DNA of 64,000 nucleotides from Miltoncostaea marina. Its GTDB lineage: Bacteria > Actinomycetota > Thermoleophilia > Miltoncostaeales > Miltoncostaeaceae. Within the stretch, counting starts at the first letter, position 1; the number at the start of each line of letters is the position of its first letter. Below, piece after piece: positions 26,063 to 37,890 of the stretch. Below the pieces are notes generated by a model. It was not told the DNA's origin, ran no database searches, and saw nothing but the letters and a program-made list of their open reading frames with translations. Made by a program: the position numbers and the translations under genes. Location: the NCBI RefSeq assembly GCF_018141525.1, contig NZ_CP064655.1, positions 992,001 to 1,056,000 on the forward strand, in the 5' to 3' direction.

Positions 26063-26088
26063 AGGGCTGCGAGGCACCCACCTAGAAT
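26059..26088 (+). promoter_or_regulatory. Promoter TTGAAG-18-TAGAAT upstream of the WecA-like gene
   Basis: -35 TTGAAG at 26059-26064 and -10 TAGAAT at 26083-26088, spaced 18 bases. One of the two promoters here with a recognisable -35. The leader to GTG 26122 is about 27 bases. Confidence 0.65.
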
Positions 26089-26121
26089 CCCTCAGGGCCT
26101 CCGACGCGAGGCCCGTGCCCC

Positions 26122-27252
26122 GTGACGACAGACCTCATCCCCATCCTCAGCGCGATCGCCGCGGCCCTCGTCGTCCTGGGGGCCACGCCGCTCGCGATGC
26201 GGCTCGCCCGCGCGACCGGCGCGGTCGACGTTCCCTCCGGGCGCCGCATCCACTCGGAGCCCACCCCGCGCCTCGGCGGCCTGGCGATCCTGCTGGGCTT
26301 CCTCGTGCCGGTCGTGGCCTTCCTGCCCGACGACCCCTCGGCGCGGGCGCTGATCACCGGCGCGGTGCTCATCACGGCGCTCGGCGCGGCGGACGACATC
26401 TGGGGCCTCACCCCGGGGGTGAAGCTGGCCGGCCAGGTGGCCTGCGCGGCGATCCCGGTGGCCGCGGGGCTGACCATCGACCACATCACGCTGCCGCTGC
26501 TCGGCGTCGGCGACCTCGGCTGGGCGCAGTACCCGATCACGGTGCTCTGGTTCGTCGCCCTGGTGAACATGATCAACTTCACCGACGGCATGGACGGCCT
26601 CGCCGCCGGCATCAGCGGCCTGGGCGCGACCACCTTCGCGATCCTGGCCGCCTCGCTGGGCCGCGCCGACCCGGCGATCATGGCGGCAGCGCTGGCCGGG
26701 GCGTGCGCCGCCTTCCTCGTCTTCAACTTCCACCCCGCGCGCGTGTTCATGGGTGACGCGGGGTCGATGCTGCTGGGCTTCGTCATCGCCGGCGTGGCGA
26801 TCGGCGGGGTGATGAAGAGCGCGGCGGCCATCGCCGTCGTGGCGCCGCTCGTGATCCTCGCGATCCCGATCCTCGACACCTCGTTCGTGATCCTGAAGCG
26901 GCTGAAGCACGGCCTGCCCGTCTACAACGCCGACCGCAGCCACTTCCACCACCGCTTCTTCACGATCGGGTGGAGCCAGCGCAAGACCGTGCTGGCGCTC
27001 TACGGCTGGTGCGCGCTGATGGGCGCGGTCGCGATCGCGCTGCGCTTCGTGCGCTACCGGGACGCCGACGGCCACCTCCAGCTCGCCGGCACCGCGGTGC
27101 TGTCGGCCGCGGGCCTGCTCGCGCTGGCGGCCTCGATCTACCTGGTCTACGTGCTCGAGATCCTCAAGTGGCGCTCCACGCCGGTCGTGACGCTCGTGCG
27201 CCAGAGCCGCCTCGAGCGCGCCAGCCGCCGGGAGATGGCCGGCCGGAGCTAG
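26122..27252 (+). CDS. WecA/TagO-type undecaprenyl-phosphate sugar-1-phosphate transferase
   Basis: 376 residues with about eleven membrane helices. PTPRLGGLAILLGF, ADDIWGLTPGVKL, MINFTDGMDGLAAG and FLVFNFHPARVFMGDAGSM are the catalytic motifs, and HFHHRFF is the His-rich C-terminal motif of WecA rather than MraY enzymes. It transfers a sugar-1-phosphate (usually GlcNAc-1-P) to undecaprenyl phosphate, starting a cell-wall glycopolymer. In many actinobacteria it lies directly before atpI; here repeats and another gene intervene. Confidence 0.93.
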   Translation: MTTDLIPILSAIAAALVVLGATPLAMRLARATGAVDVPSGRRIHSEPTPRLGGLAILLGFLVPVVAFLPDDPSARALITGAVLITALGAADDIWGLTPGVKLAGQVACAAIPVAAGLTIDHITLPLLGVGDLGWAQYPITVLWFVALVNMINFTDGMDGLAAGISGLGATTFAILAASLGRADPAIMAAALAGACAAFLVFNFHPARVFMGDAGSMLLGFVIAGVAIGGVMKSAAAIAVVAPLVILAIPILDTSFVILKRLKHGLPVYNADRSHFHHRFFTIGWSQRKTVLALYGWCALMGAVAIALRFVRYRDADGHLQLAGTAVLSAAGLLALAASIYLVYVLEILKWRSTPVVTLVRQSRLERASRREMAGRS

Positions 27253-27280
27253 TCCCGAGCGCGCGGACCCGGCTTCCGGG

Positions 27281-27600
27281 GACCGGGTCGGCGGGGGCGA
27301 TCCTGATCGCGGGCGGGACCCGGCCCTGTCCTGGACGAGGTCGTCGAGGGACGGGGTCGGCGGGGGGCGATCCTCTGCGCGGGCGGGACCCGGCCCTCTC
27401 TTGACGAGGTCGTCGACGGACCAGGTCGGCTGGGGCCGATCCTCTGCGCGGGCGGGACCCGGCTCTGTCTTGACGAGGTCGTCGACGGACCAGGTCGGCT
27501 GGGGACGATCCTCTGCGCGGGCGGGACCCGGCCCTGCGTTGACGACGTCGTCGAGAGACGCGGTCGGCTGGGGCCGATCCATTGCGCGGGCGGGACCCGG
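27281..27600. repeat. 69-70-bp tandem repeat array
   Basis: The core GGGCGGGACC recurs at 27311, 27381, 27450, 27519 and 27588, i.e. periods of 70, 69, 69 and 69. Between cores each unit carries GACGAGGTCGTCGA, a GGTCGGCTGGGG segment and CGATCC. The inner two units are nearly identical and the outer ones drift. The minus strand could be read as a 23-residue peptide repeat (VDDLVKTEPGPARAEDRPQP), but no start, domain or neighbour supports a gene. Two further units precede element copy C at 37369-37447. Confidence 0.85.
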
Positions 27601-27849
27601 CTCTGCGGGCCGGCTCGCGCTGGGCACGGTGTCGACCGGCGTGCCCCTCACGCGGGGACCCGGCCTCTTTCGGGCCGGGTCACGCGGCAAATCGCCCCTG
27701 GCCGGGGCGATTTGCGGACCGGCGCACCGCCTTCGGCGGGGCGGGCGCCGGAAACCCCATTGACGGATCCGTCCGTGGTGCGCGTGGGGTGTGCCGGGTG
27801 CCCTCGTGGCCGGTTCTGTCCCGCTCCCGCCTTCGGCGGTCGTGTCTCC
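27588..27849 (+). repeat. Interspersed structured element, copy A
   Basis: 262 bases align without gaps to 37438-37699 (offset 9850), including a 79-base identical run (27681-27759) and a 46-base run (27804-27849). In order it holds a GC-rich hairpin with a pyrimidine-rich loop, a perfect 12-bp hairpin (27687-27698 with 27704-27715, arms GCAAATCGCCCC / GGGGCGATTTGC), CCGCCTTCGGCGG, the palindrome GACGGATCCGTC followed by CGTGGTGCGCGTGG, and a second CCGCCTTCGGCGG. No protein-coding signal is apparent. Confidence 0.85.
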
Positions 27850-27959
27850 GGCGACCCCTCCGGATCACGTTCACGTCGTCCAGGACGAAGCGCGGCCGGT
27901 CGCCCGCGCGGCGGGCTCCGACGTCCTCGGCGGGTGGCCGTGGACACGAGGGCCGAAGG

Positions 27960-28165
27960 CCCGAGGGATCACCGGCCACGACGGCGCCGGGCGCACGCCA
28001 CGCGCACCACGGACGGATCCGTCAGTGGGCTTTCGGCGGCCCGCCCCGGCCGATAGGCCGGTGCCGCCGTGTGCAGATCGCCGCGGGCAGCGGCGATCTG
28101 CGGCGTGGCCGGGCCCGCGAGAGGGCCGGTCCCCCGCGTGGGTCCTCGCGTGGGACGTCAGGCGG
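27960..28165 (-). repeat. Interspersed structured element, copy B (inverted, diverged)
   Basis: Read on the minus strand it repeats the order of copy A. Its main hairpin has arms GCAGATCGCCGC / GCGGCGATCTGC (28073-28084 with 28090-28101), so two base pairs differ from copy A yet all 12 pairs are kept. The CCGCCTTCGGCGG hairpin becomes CCGGCC-TATC-GGCCGG, and ACGGATCCGTC with the CGTGGTGCGCGTGG block is retained near 28001-28024. Copies A and B are head to head, about 230 bases between their palindromes. Confidence 0.75.
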
Positions 28166-29468
28166 CCGGGAGGACCTGCAGCACGGGGCTGCCCGGCGCG
28201 GAGCCGGCGGCCTGGACGGGCATGTCGGCGCCCCAGCTCTCGGGGTCGGCCACCACGCGGTCGATGGCGGCGCGGGCGGCCCCGGCGGCCTCGAGGGCGC
28301 CCACGAGGTCGAGCTCGCGCCCGGCGGCCCGCCGCACGGCCGGGCCGGCCGGGAGCACGAGGCGCATGGTGACGGGGCCGGCGGCGGCGGGCGTGAGGCC
28401 CAGGCGGGCGGCGCCGTCGCCCTCGACGGGCACATCGACGACGACCCCCGGCGCGGTCACGCGCAGGCGCGCCCGCGCGGCCTCCCACATCCGCTCCGGG
28501 GCCACGCCGAGGGCGTCGGCGAGGCCGAGCGGGTCGGCGCCGAGCTGCACGGTGAGCTGGGCCGGCTCGCCCGCCACGAGCGGCGGCACGAGCAGCGGCT
28601 GGATCGCCACGCCGCTCGCCTCCCGGCCCACAAGGCCCTCCACCGCGCGCGCCACGGCCGGCGCGGCGAGCGGCGCCGGCGCGCAGGGCGCCGGCGGGCC
28701 CTTGGGCGAGGGGAACGCCCGCCGGTACTCGGCCACGAAGGCGGCGGAGGAGCCGCCGAGCCGGTAGGCGGCGGGACCGTTGCGCAGCAGGGTGCAGGCG
28801 TACCCGGTGCGGGCGCGCGACCAGGCGCTCGCCTGGTCGCCGGCGCCGAAGGCCACGTGCAGGTCGCCGCGGCGCGCGGCGGCGGCGGCCACGCGGGCCG
28901 CCTCGCGCGGCCACGCGAGCCACTCGGCCGCCGTCCACTGGCGGCCGCCGGCGCCGGTCTTGAGCCACACGCGCCCGGCCCGCGACATCGCGGCGCGCGC
29001 GCCGGCCCAGGCGGGGTCGGTGAAGGTGGCGCCCGTGGCGGCCACGTAGAGCGACACGTCGGCCCGGCGGGCGCCGAGCCGCTCCAGCGCGTCGGCGAGC
29101 GCGTCGCCCGGCGCGCCCCGGAAGGCCGCGCCGACGTCGTCGACGATCACGGCGCCCGCGCCCGAGCCGGCGATCGCCTCGCGCAGGCGCTCGGCGATCG
29201 CGTCGGGCGTGAGCGCCGCCAGCGGCGCGCCGGGCACGCGCGCCGCTCGGCGGCCGGATGGGAGCGCGGGCGCGTCGAGGCCCACCTGGTACGCGTTGTC
29301 GCGCGCGGTGATGCCCGCGCCGCCGCCCGGCTGGACGCCCACCAGGCGCTCGAGCCCGGCGCGGTCGTCGTCGAGCAGGGTCACCCGGGCGTCGGCCGGC
29401 GTGGCGGCGGTGAGGCCGGCGGCCGCGGCCGCCGCGAGGCAGGCCGCCGAGATGCCCAGGCGCGACAT
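28158..29468 (-). CDS. Secreted protein of unknown function
   Basis: 436 residues from ATG 29468. An N-terminal signal peptide (MSRLGISAACLAAAAAAGLTA, Ala-rich, cleavage probably after ADA) is followed by a globular protein with repeated AGxxAR helices and a C-terminal strand-rich part. I do not recognise the family. It stands between the repeat tract and the atp operon, divergent from atpI, and interrupts the usual wecA-atpI order. An alternative start lies 12 codons upstream, but that would put charged residues before the signal sequence. Confidence 0.65.
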   Translation of the reverse strand: MSRLGISAACLAAAAAAGLTAATPADARVTLLDDDRAGLERLVGVQPGGGAGITARDNAYQVGLDAPALPSGRRAARVPGAPLAALTPDAIAERLREAIAGSGAGAVIVDDVGAAFRGAPGDALADALERLGARRADVSLYVAATGATFTDPAWAGARAAMSRAGRVWLKTGAGGRQWTAAEWLAWPREAARVAAAAARRGDLHVAFGAGDQASAWSRARTGYACTLLRNGPAAYRLGGSSAAFVAEYRRAFPSPKGPPAPCAPAPLAAPAVARAVEGLVGREASGVAIQPLLVPPLVAGEPAQLTVQLGADPLGLADALGVAPERMWEAARARLRVTAPGVVVDVPVEGDGAARLGLTPAAAGPVTMRLVLPAGPAVRRAAGRELDLVGALEAAGAARAAIDRVVADPESWGADMPVQAAGSAPGSPVLQVLPAA

Positions 29469-29653
29469 GGGCGCATCTTTGCCCACGCCCGGCGCGCGCG
29501 CCAACTGACCGGAGGGGTGGGCCGCGCCCCCGCCGAACTGGTCGATGTCGTGGATTTCGCCGGTTCAGCGCCCCCGCCTTGACGACGGACCGGCCGGGCG
29601 GGACGATCGTCACGCGCCGCCCGGCGGGCGGCCACCCGGGCGCGCCGCGCAGG

Positions 29654-29659
29654 TATAGT
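29654..29659 (+). promoter_or_regulatory. -10 box TATAGT of the ATP synthase operon
   Basis: TATAGT (one base off TATAAT) in the gap before atpI, the best single -10 in the window. No -35 is visible. The leader to GTG 29751 would be about 85 bases with GGAGG at 29718-29722. Confidence 0.6.
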
Positions 29660-29750
29660 GGTGCGGCTCGGCCGACGACGCTGCGCGCCGTCGCCGGACC
29701 GTGTCCCGGACGCGCTCGGAGGACCCTGAATCACACCGCAGCACCCCCCC

Positions 29751-30191
29751 GTGCCTGAGACGGCCCAGGTACCGCCCGCGGAGCCGGGCGTCGCCCCGTA
29801 CTCGCCGCCCCCGGCGGGCAAGGCGGCCCTCTCCGGCATCGGCCTCATCGTGGGGCTGCTCGCGCTCCCGGTCGTGCTGCTCGCGGGCGGCCACTGGAGC
29901 GGCTGGTTCATCGGCTTCCTGCTGTGGTGCGCCAACTGGGGCATCGCGATCGCCACCGGCCGCTGGACCTGGGGCCTGTCGGCCACGGCCGCGGTCGGCA
30001 TGTCGGGCGTGTCGTTCATCGCCCGCGCCTGGCTGATCGCGATCGTGCTCTTCGTCATCGCGCTGCGCTACTCCGAGGAGGTAGGACTGATCGCCGCGGG
30101 TGTGTTCATCACGTGCTTCACGTTCGACCTCCTGGGCCGCACCGCGCTGTACGCCTCGCGCTCGCGCGCGCCCAAGGGCGCAGCCGGGTGA
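29751..30191 (+). CDS. atpI: Small membrane protein at the atpI position
   Basis: 146 residues with four membrane helices after a Pro-rich N terminus (about residues 1-24). Sequence similarity to AtpI is weak, but size, helices and place before atpB match the ATP synthase subunit I / accessory protein that helps c-ring assembly. GTG start; overlaps the possible GTG start of atpB (GTGA). Confidence 0.65.
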   Translation: MPETAQVPPAEPGVAPYSPPPAGKAALSGIGLIVGLLALPVVLLAGGHWSGWFIGFLLWCANWGIAIATGRWTWGLSATAAVGMSGVSFIARAWLIAIVLFVIALRYSEEVGLIAAGVFITCFTFDLLGRTALYASRSRAPKGAAG

Positions 30192-30199
30192 GGGCCGCC

Positions 30200-31057
30200 A
30201 TGAGGCTCCGCACCGCGGCCTTCGCCGCGCTCGCCGCCCTGCTCGTGCTGCCGGCGGCGGCCTTCGGCGCCGAGGACTTCGACCCCTCCGACGAGTTCGC
30301 GCTCGACCCGTGGGTGTCGATCGAGCTCGGGCCGCTCGACCTCTCGATCAACAAGGCCGTCTTCTACCTGGTCCTGGCCAGCCTGATCTGCATCGGCCTC
30401 GGCTTCATCGTGCGCGGCGGCCTCAAGATGCGCCCCACGAAGGCCCAGAACATCGTCGAGATCGCGTACGAGTTCGCCGAGAAGCAGATCGCCCGGCCGA
30501 CGCTGAGCGAGAAGGTCTACTCGCGCTACTTCCCGTACATCGCGACCCTGTTCCTGTTCATCCTCGTCAGCAACATGGTGAGCTTCATCCCGCTTCCGGT
30601 GGGGCACACCAGCTGGCTCGGCCCGATCCCGGACTTCGCGCTGTACGCCGCCACGGCGAACATCAACGTCACGCTCGCGCTGACCGTCGTGACGTTCCTC
30701 GTCTACAACTACGAGGGCGTCCGGGCGCACGGGGTGGGGGGCTACCTCAAGACCCTCGTCCCCGACGCGCCGAAGGCCATCCAGCCCGTCATCTTCGGCA
30801 TCGAGGTGCTGTCGCAGATCCTGCGCCTCGTCAGCCTCTCGGTCCGGCTCTTCGCGAACCTCCTGGCCGGCCACCTGCTGATCATCATGGCCGCCGGCTT
30901 CATGGTCCTGCTCGGCAACTTCGCCGGCCTGCTGGCCCTCCCGGTGGGGGTGTTCTTCTGGGTGTTCGAGTGGCTGCTCGTCGCCGGCCTGCAGGCGTTC
31001 ATCTTCGCGATGCTCAGCGGCATCTACATCGGCTTCGCCGTCGAGTCCTCGCACTGA
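30200..31057 (+). CDS. atpB: ATP synthase F0 subunit a
   Basis: 285 residues. After an N-terminal hydrophobic stretch the protein has the subunit a fold; the key Arg is in LSVRLFANLLAGHLL, followed by VFEWLLVAGLQAFIFAMLSGIYI. It forms the proton half-channels facing the c-ring. I choose ATG 30200 because GAGGG sits five bases upstream; a GTG at 30188 overlapping the atpI stop is an equally plausible start and adds four residues. Confidence 0.95.
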   Translation: MRLRTAAFAALAALLVLPAAAFGAEDFDPSDEFALDPWVSIELGPLDLSINKAVFYLVLASLICIGLGFIVRGGLKMRPTKAQNIVEIAYEFAEKQIARPTLSEKVYSRYFPYIATLFLFILVSNMVSFIPLPVGHTSWLGPIPDFALYAATANINVTLALTVVTFLVYNYEGVRAHGVGGYLKTLVPDAPKAIQPVIFGIEVLSQILRLVSLSVRLFANLLAGHLLIIMAAGFMVLLGNFAGLLALPVGVFFWVFEWLLVAGLQAFIFAMLSGIYIGFAVESSH

Positions 31058-31079
31058 CAACCCAAAGGAGCACACACTG

Positions 31080-31319
31080 ATGGAAGGCAACATCGAGGAC
31101 GCTGCAAAGGTCCTGGCGCTCGGTCTCGCGACCGCCTTCGGCGCCATCGGGCCGGGTATCGGCGTCGGCTACCTCATGGGGAAGACGGTCGAGGCCGTCG
31201 GCCGTCAGCCGGAGCTGCGCGGCGAGCTGACCTCGCTCATGTTCCTCGGCCTCGCCCTGACCGAGGCCATCGTGTTCTACGCGCTGCTCATGGGCTTCGT
31301 CGCCTTCTTCATCGGCTAG
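31080..31319 (+). CDS. atpE: ATP synthase F0 subunit c
   Basis: 79 residues, two helices joined by the polar loop GRQPE. The ion-binding Glu is in LALTEAIVFYALLM. The Gln and Ser/Thr ligands of sodium-binding rings are absent (GIGVGYLMG in helix one), so a proton ring is expected. AAAGGAG precedes the ATG. Confidence 0.96.
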   Translation: MEGNIEDAAKVLALGLATAFGAIGPGIGVGYLMGKTVEAVGRQPELRGELTSLMFLGLALTEAIVFYALLMGFVAFFIG

Positions 31320-31334
31320 ATCGGGGATCGTCTG

Positions 31335-31925
31335 ATGGGCACCCTGCTCACCTACGTGAACGCGCTGCCGCTCCAGGCGGAGAGCGAGGAGAGCGACAAC
31401 CCGCTCCTCACCATCAGCCCCGGGCTGATGGTGTGGACGCTGGTGATGTTCGCCATCACGCTCTGGATCATGAAGCGGTACGTGTTCGGGCCGGTCGGCC
31501 AGGCGATCGAGAAGCGCCGGGCCAAGATCGCCGAGAGCATCGAGGAGGCCGAGCGCAGCCGCGACGAGGCCACCGCCATGCTCGAGGACTACAAGGCCCG
31601 CCTGGTCGACGCCCGCAAGGAGGCGGACGCCCTGCGCGAGCAGGGGCGCAAGGAGGGTGAGCAGCAGCGCGCCGAGCTCATCAGCCAGGCGCAGGGGCAG
31701 CGCGAGCGCGTCCTCGCCGACGCCGACGAGCTGATCCAGGCCCAGGCCCGCACGGCCGCCAGCGGCCTGCGCGACGAGGTGGTCGATCTCGCCCTCCTCG
31801 CCGCGGAGCGCGTCTCGCGCCGCTCGCTCGACGACGCCGAGCACCGCCGGCTCATCGAGCAGGCGATCGCCGAGGCCGACCTCTCCGGTGTCGCGTCCGC
31901 CAACGGGGGCGCGGCGACCAAGTGA
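31335..31925 (+). CDS. atpF: ATP synthase F0 subunit b
   Basis: 196 residues: one membrane helix (about 30-48, PGLMVWTLVMFAITLWIM) and a long charged coiled coil that forms the peripheral stalk. The stop overlaps the atpH start (GTGA). Confidence 0.95.
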   Translation: MGTLLTYVNALPLQAESEESDNPLLTISPGLMVWTLVMFAITLWIMKRYVFGPVGQAIEKRRAKIAESIEEAERSRDEATAMLEDYKARLVDARKEADALREQGRKEGEQQRAELISQAQGQRERVLADADELIQAQARTAASGLRDEVVDLALLAAERVSRRSLDDAEHRRLIEQAIAEADLSGVASANGGAATK

Positions 31926-32476
31926 GCCTCGAAGCCACCTACGCCGAGGCGCTCTACGAGGCGGCGGCCGAGAACGGCGCGCTCGACGCCGTGACCACCG
32001 AGGTGCGCGAGTTCGCCGAGGCGGTCGCGGCGTCGGACGACCTCCGCCGGCTGCTGGCCGACCCCAACATCGACACCCCCGCGAAGAAGCGGGTCGTGCT
32101 CGGCCTCACCGAGGGCGCGAGCCCGTTCTTCGGCAACTTCCTCCAGCTCCTGATCGACCGGGGGCGCATCGAGGCGTTCCCCGCCATCGCGGAGGCCTTC
32201 GACGACCGGGTCGACCGGGCCGAGAACCGCCTCGAGGTGGAGGCGGTCACCGCGATCCCGCTGCCGGCCGACCTGCGCGAGCGGATCGTCGACCAGATCC
32301 GCGCCAAGACGGGAGCCGACGTCGAGCTCACCGAGACCGTCGACCCGGACATCATCGGCGGCCTCGTCCTGCGCGTGGGCGCGTCCGTGGTGGACGGCTC
32401 CGTGCGGCACCGCCTCGAAGGGCTCCGCGCCACCCTGCGCTCGGCGCCCGTCGACGCCGTCGCGGTGGAGTCCTGA
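31922..32476 (+). CDS. atpH: ATP synthase F1 subunit delta
   Basis: 184 residues with the OSCP/delta pattern: YAEALYEAA at the start, LQLLIDRGRIEAFPAI in the middle and VDPDIIGGLVLRVGASVVDGS near the end. It links the b-stalk to the alpha subunits. GTG start in a GTGA overlap. Confidence 0.94.
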   Translation: MSLEATYAEALYEAAAENGALDAVTTEVREFAEAVAASDDLRRLLADPNIDTPAKKRVVLGLTEGASPFFGNFLQLLIDRGRIEAFPAIAEAFDDRVDRAENRLEVEAVTAIPLPADLRERIVDQIRAKTGADVELTETVDPDIIGGLVLRVGASVVDGSVRHRLEGLRATLRSAPVDAVAVES

Positions 32477-32527
32477 CCGCGCGCAACGATCGACCCGACC
32501 TGATCAGAGAAAGGTGACGACCGCCAG

Positions 32528-34093
<1,566 letters not shown>

Positions 34094-34103
34094 CCGGAGC
34101 GAC

Positions 34104-35003
34104 GTGGCCAGCACCCGTGACATCAAGCGGCGGATCGAGTCGGTCCGCAACACGCGCAAGATCACGCGCGCCATGGAGCTCGTGGCGTCAGCGAAGCTGC
34201 GCCGCGCGCAGGACGCGATCGAGCACCTGCGCCCCTACGCCCAGGCGATGCGCCGCCTGATGTCGCAGGCCGCACGCCAGAGCGGCGGCCTGAAGGGCGA
34301 GGCGCTGCTCGACGTGCGCCCGGCCGAGGGCACGGCGATCGTCGTGGCGATCACCGGCGACCGCGGGCTGGCGGGCGCGTTCAACGTGAACATCGTCCGG
34401 CGGGCCATCGAGGTCTCCCGCCGCCTCGAGGCCGAGGGCTTCGAGGAGGTCGTGTTCACGACCGTCGGCAAGAAGGGCGCCGGCACGCTCAACTTCCGCG
34501 GCCTGCCGCTCGACCGCACCTTCCAGGGCTTCTCGGTCGCGCCGACCTACGCCGACGCCGAGCAGGTCACCGAGCACCTCGTGCGCCGGTTCACGGAGGG
34601 CGAGGTCAACCGGGTCGTCCTCGTCTACAACGCGTTCAAGTCGGTGCTCGAGCAGACCGTCACCACCGAGCAGCTGCTGCCGATCGAGCGCATGGTCGTG
34701 CTGGACGCCGACGACGACGGGCAGGAGGACGAGCACCCGCGCGGCGGGGTCGCGATCTTCGAGCCCGAGGCCGAGGCCTTCCTGCACCGGCTGCTGCCGA
34801 CCTACCTCGACACCACCATCTACCGCGCGCTGCTGGAGAGCGCCGCCGCGGAGCTCGCCGCGCGCCGCACCGCCATGCGCAACGCGACCGACAACGCCGG
34901 CGCGCTGATCGACCAGTACACGCTGGCGATGAACCGCGCCCGCCAGGCCGCCATCACCCAGGAGATCCTGGAAGTGGTGGCCGGCGCCGACGCCCTCCAG
35001 TAG
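34104..35003 (+). CDS. atpG: ATP synthase F1 subunit gamma
   Basis: 299 residues. The N-terminal helix has RDIKRRIESVRNTRKITRAM with MELVASAKLRRA, and the C-terminal helix ends RARQAAITQEILEVVAGADAL, the two ends of the central rotor shaft. A short acidic insert (DADDDGQEDEHP) is seen where actinobacterial gammas often have one. GTG start 10 bases after atpA. Confidence 0.96.
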   Translation: MASTRDIKRRIESVRNTRKITRAMELVASAKLRRAQDAIEHLRPYAQAMRRLMSQAARQSGGLKGEALLDVRPAEGTAIVVAITGDRGLAGAFNVNIVRRAIEVSRRLEAEGFEEVVFTTVGKKGAGTLNFRGLPLDRTFQGFSVAPTYADAEQVTEHLVRRFTEGEVNRVVLVYNAFKSVLEQTVTTEQLLPIERMVVLDADDDGQEDEHPRGGVAIFEPEAEAFLHRLLPTYLDTTIYRALLESAAAELAARRTAMRNATDNAGALIDQYTLAMNRARQAAITQEILEVVAGADALQ

Positions 35004-36873
<1,870 letters not shown>

Positions 36874-36874
<1 letters not shown>

Positions 36875-37248
36875 TGGCCGACGAGCGGCCGCTCGTCGAG
36901 CCGCCCGAGGGGCCGCCGCCGGCCGACCTCGAGATCACCGACCTCGTCGCCGGCGACGGCGAGGAGGCGGTGGCCGGGCGCTCGGTCTCGGTGCACTACA
37001 CCGGCGTCGCCTTCTCGACGGGCGAGGAGTTCGACTCGTCCTGGGGCCGCGGCAAGCCGTTCCGCTTCGGCCTCGGCGCCGGCCAGGTGATCGCCGGCTG
37101 GGACCGCGGCGTGCAGGGCATGCGCGTCGGCGGCCGCCGCCGGCTCGTCATCCCGCCCCACCTCGCGTACGGCGACCGCGGCGCCGGCGGCGTCATCGCC
37201 CCGGGCGAGACCCTGATCTTCGTGGTGGATCTGCTCGAGGTCGTCTGA
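36874..37248 (+). CDS. FKBP-type peptidyl-prolyl isomerase
   Basis: 124 residues, a single FKBP domain: VSVHYTGVAFSTGEEFDSSW, GAGQVIAGWDRGVQGMRVGG and VIPPHLAYGDRGAGGVIAPG contain the active-site Tyr, Phe/Asp, Val-Ile and Trp positions. No signal peptide, so cytoplasmic. The ATG overlaps the atpC stop, tying a folding helper to the ATP synthase operon. Confidence 0.92.
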
Positions 37249-37447
37249 CGCCTCGCGCGGCCCCGGGGGCGGGGCGGTCTGAGGTCGGTCGGCGGTGGTG
37301 GGTCGTCCCGGACGGGGTCGTCCGGGAACGGGATGGTCCGGGGCCGATCCTGAGCCGACCCCTGGCGCGGGCGGGACCCGGCCCCCGCTTGACGAGGTCG
37401 TCGACGGACCGGGTCGGCGGGGGTCGATCCATGGCGCGGGCGGGACC
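37249..37447. repeat. Degenerate 69-bp repeat units before element copy C
   Basis: GGGCGGGACC cores at 37369 and 37438 (period 69), preceded by a degraded GACGGGGTCGTCCGGG / GATGGTCCGGGGCCGATCC segment. Same unit as at 27281-27600, but fewer copies. No gene is apparent. Confidence 0.7.
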
Positions 37448-37699
37448 CGGCCCTGCGGGCCGGCTCGCGCTGAGCACGTCGTCGACCGGCGTGCCCCGAG
37501 CGCGGGGGCCGGCCCACTTGCGGGGCCGGCCACGCGGCAAATCGCCCCTGGCCGGGGCGATTTGCGGACCGGCGCACCGCCTTCGGCGGGGCGGGCGCCG
37601 GAAACCCCACTGACGTGAGCGTCCGTGGTGCGCGTGGGGTGTGCCCGGCGCCGTCGTGGCCGGTTCTGTCCCGCTCCCGCCTTCGGCGGTCGTGTCTCC
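37438..37699 (+). repeat. Interspersed structured element, copy C
   Basis: Gap-free match to 27588-27849 at an offset of 9850 bases. The 12-bp hairpin (37537-37548 with 37554-37565) is identical to copy A, while the palindrome GACGGATCCGTC is changed to GACGTGAGCGTC. The preceding GC-rich hairpin differs in sequence but remains pairable (GGCCGGCCC ... GGGGCCGGCC). It lies in direct orientation to copy A, so the two bracket the atp operon. Confidence 0.85.
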
Positions 37700-37811
37700 C
37701 ACCACGTCGGAGCTCGATCAGGTCGTCCAGGGCGGAGCTCGTTCACTTCGCCGCGCGGCGCGCCCCGGCGGCGCGTCAGCGCCGACGGAGCCGCGCGGTT
37801 CGTCGCACACT

Positions 37812-37855
37812 GCCGGAATGGCGCGCCCCGGCCGCCAGGCCGGAGCCATTCCGGC
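37812..37855. repeat. Nested hairpin
   Basis: Outer arms GCCGGAATGGC / GCCATTCCGGC (37812-37822 with 37845-37855, 11 bp perfect) enclose CCGGCC-GCCA-GGCCGG. Part of the non-coding tract between FKBP and the MFS gene. Confidence 0.65.
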
Positions 37856-37890
37856 CGGCGCGCCAGCCAGCGTGCCTCGGTTCGACGCAG

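Noticed and set aside
26092-27690. Long minus-strand protein covering the 69-bp repeats and the WecA gene
   Set aside because: It is antisense to a clear membrane enzyme over most of its length and turns into His/Arg-rich shadow sequence; only the repeat part looks regular because the period is a multiple of three.
27582-29582. Plus-strand frame across the repeats and the secreted-protein gene
   Set aside because: Its second half is the shadow of the minus-strand secreted protein, and its first half is the repeated element, where copies A and C differ without regard to codon position.
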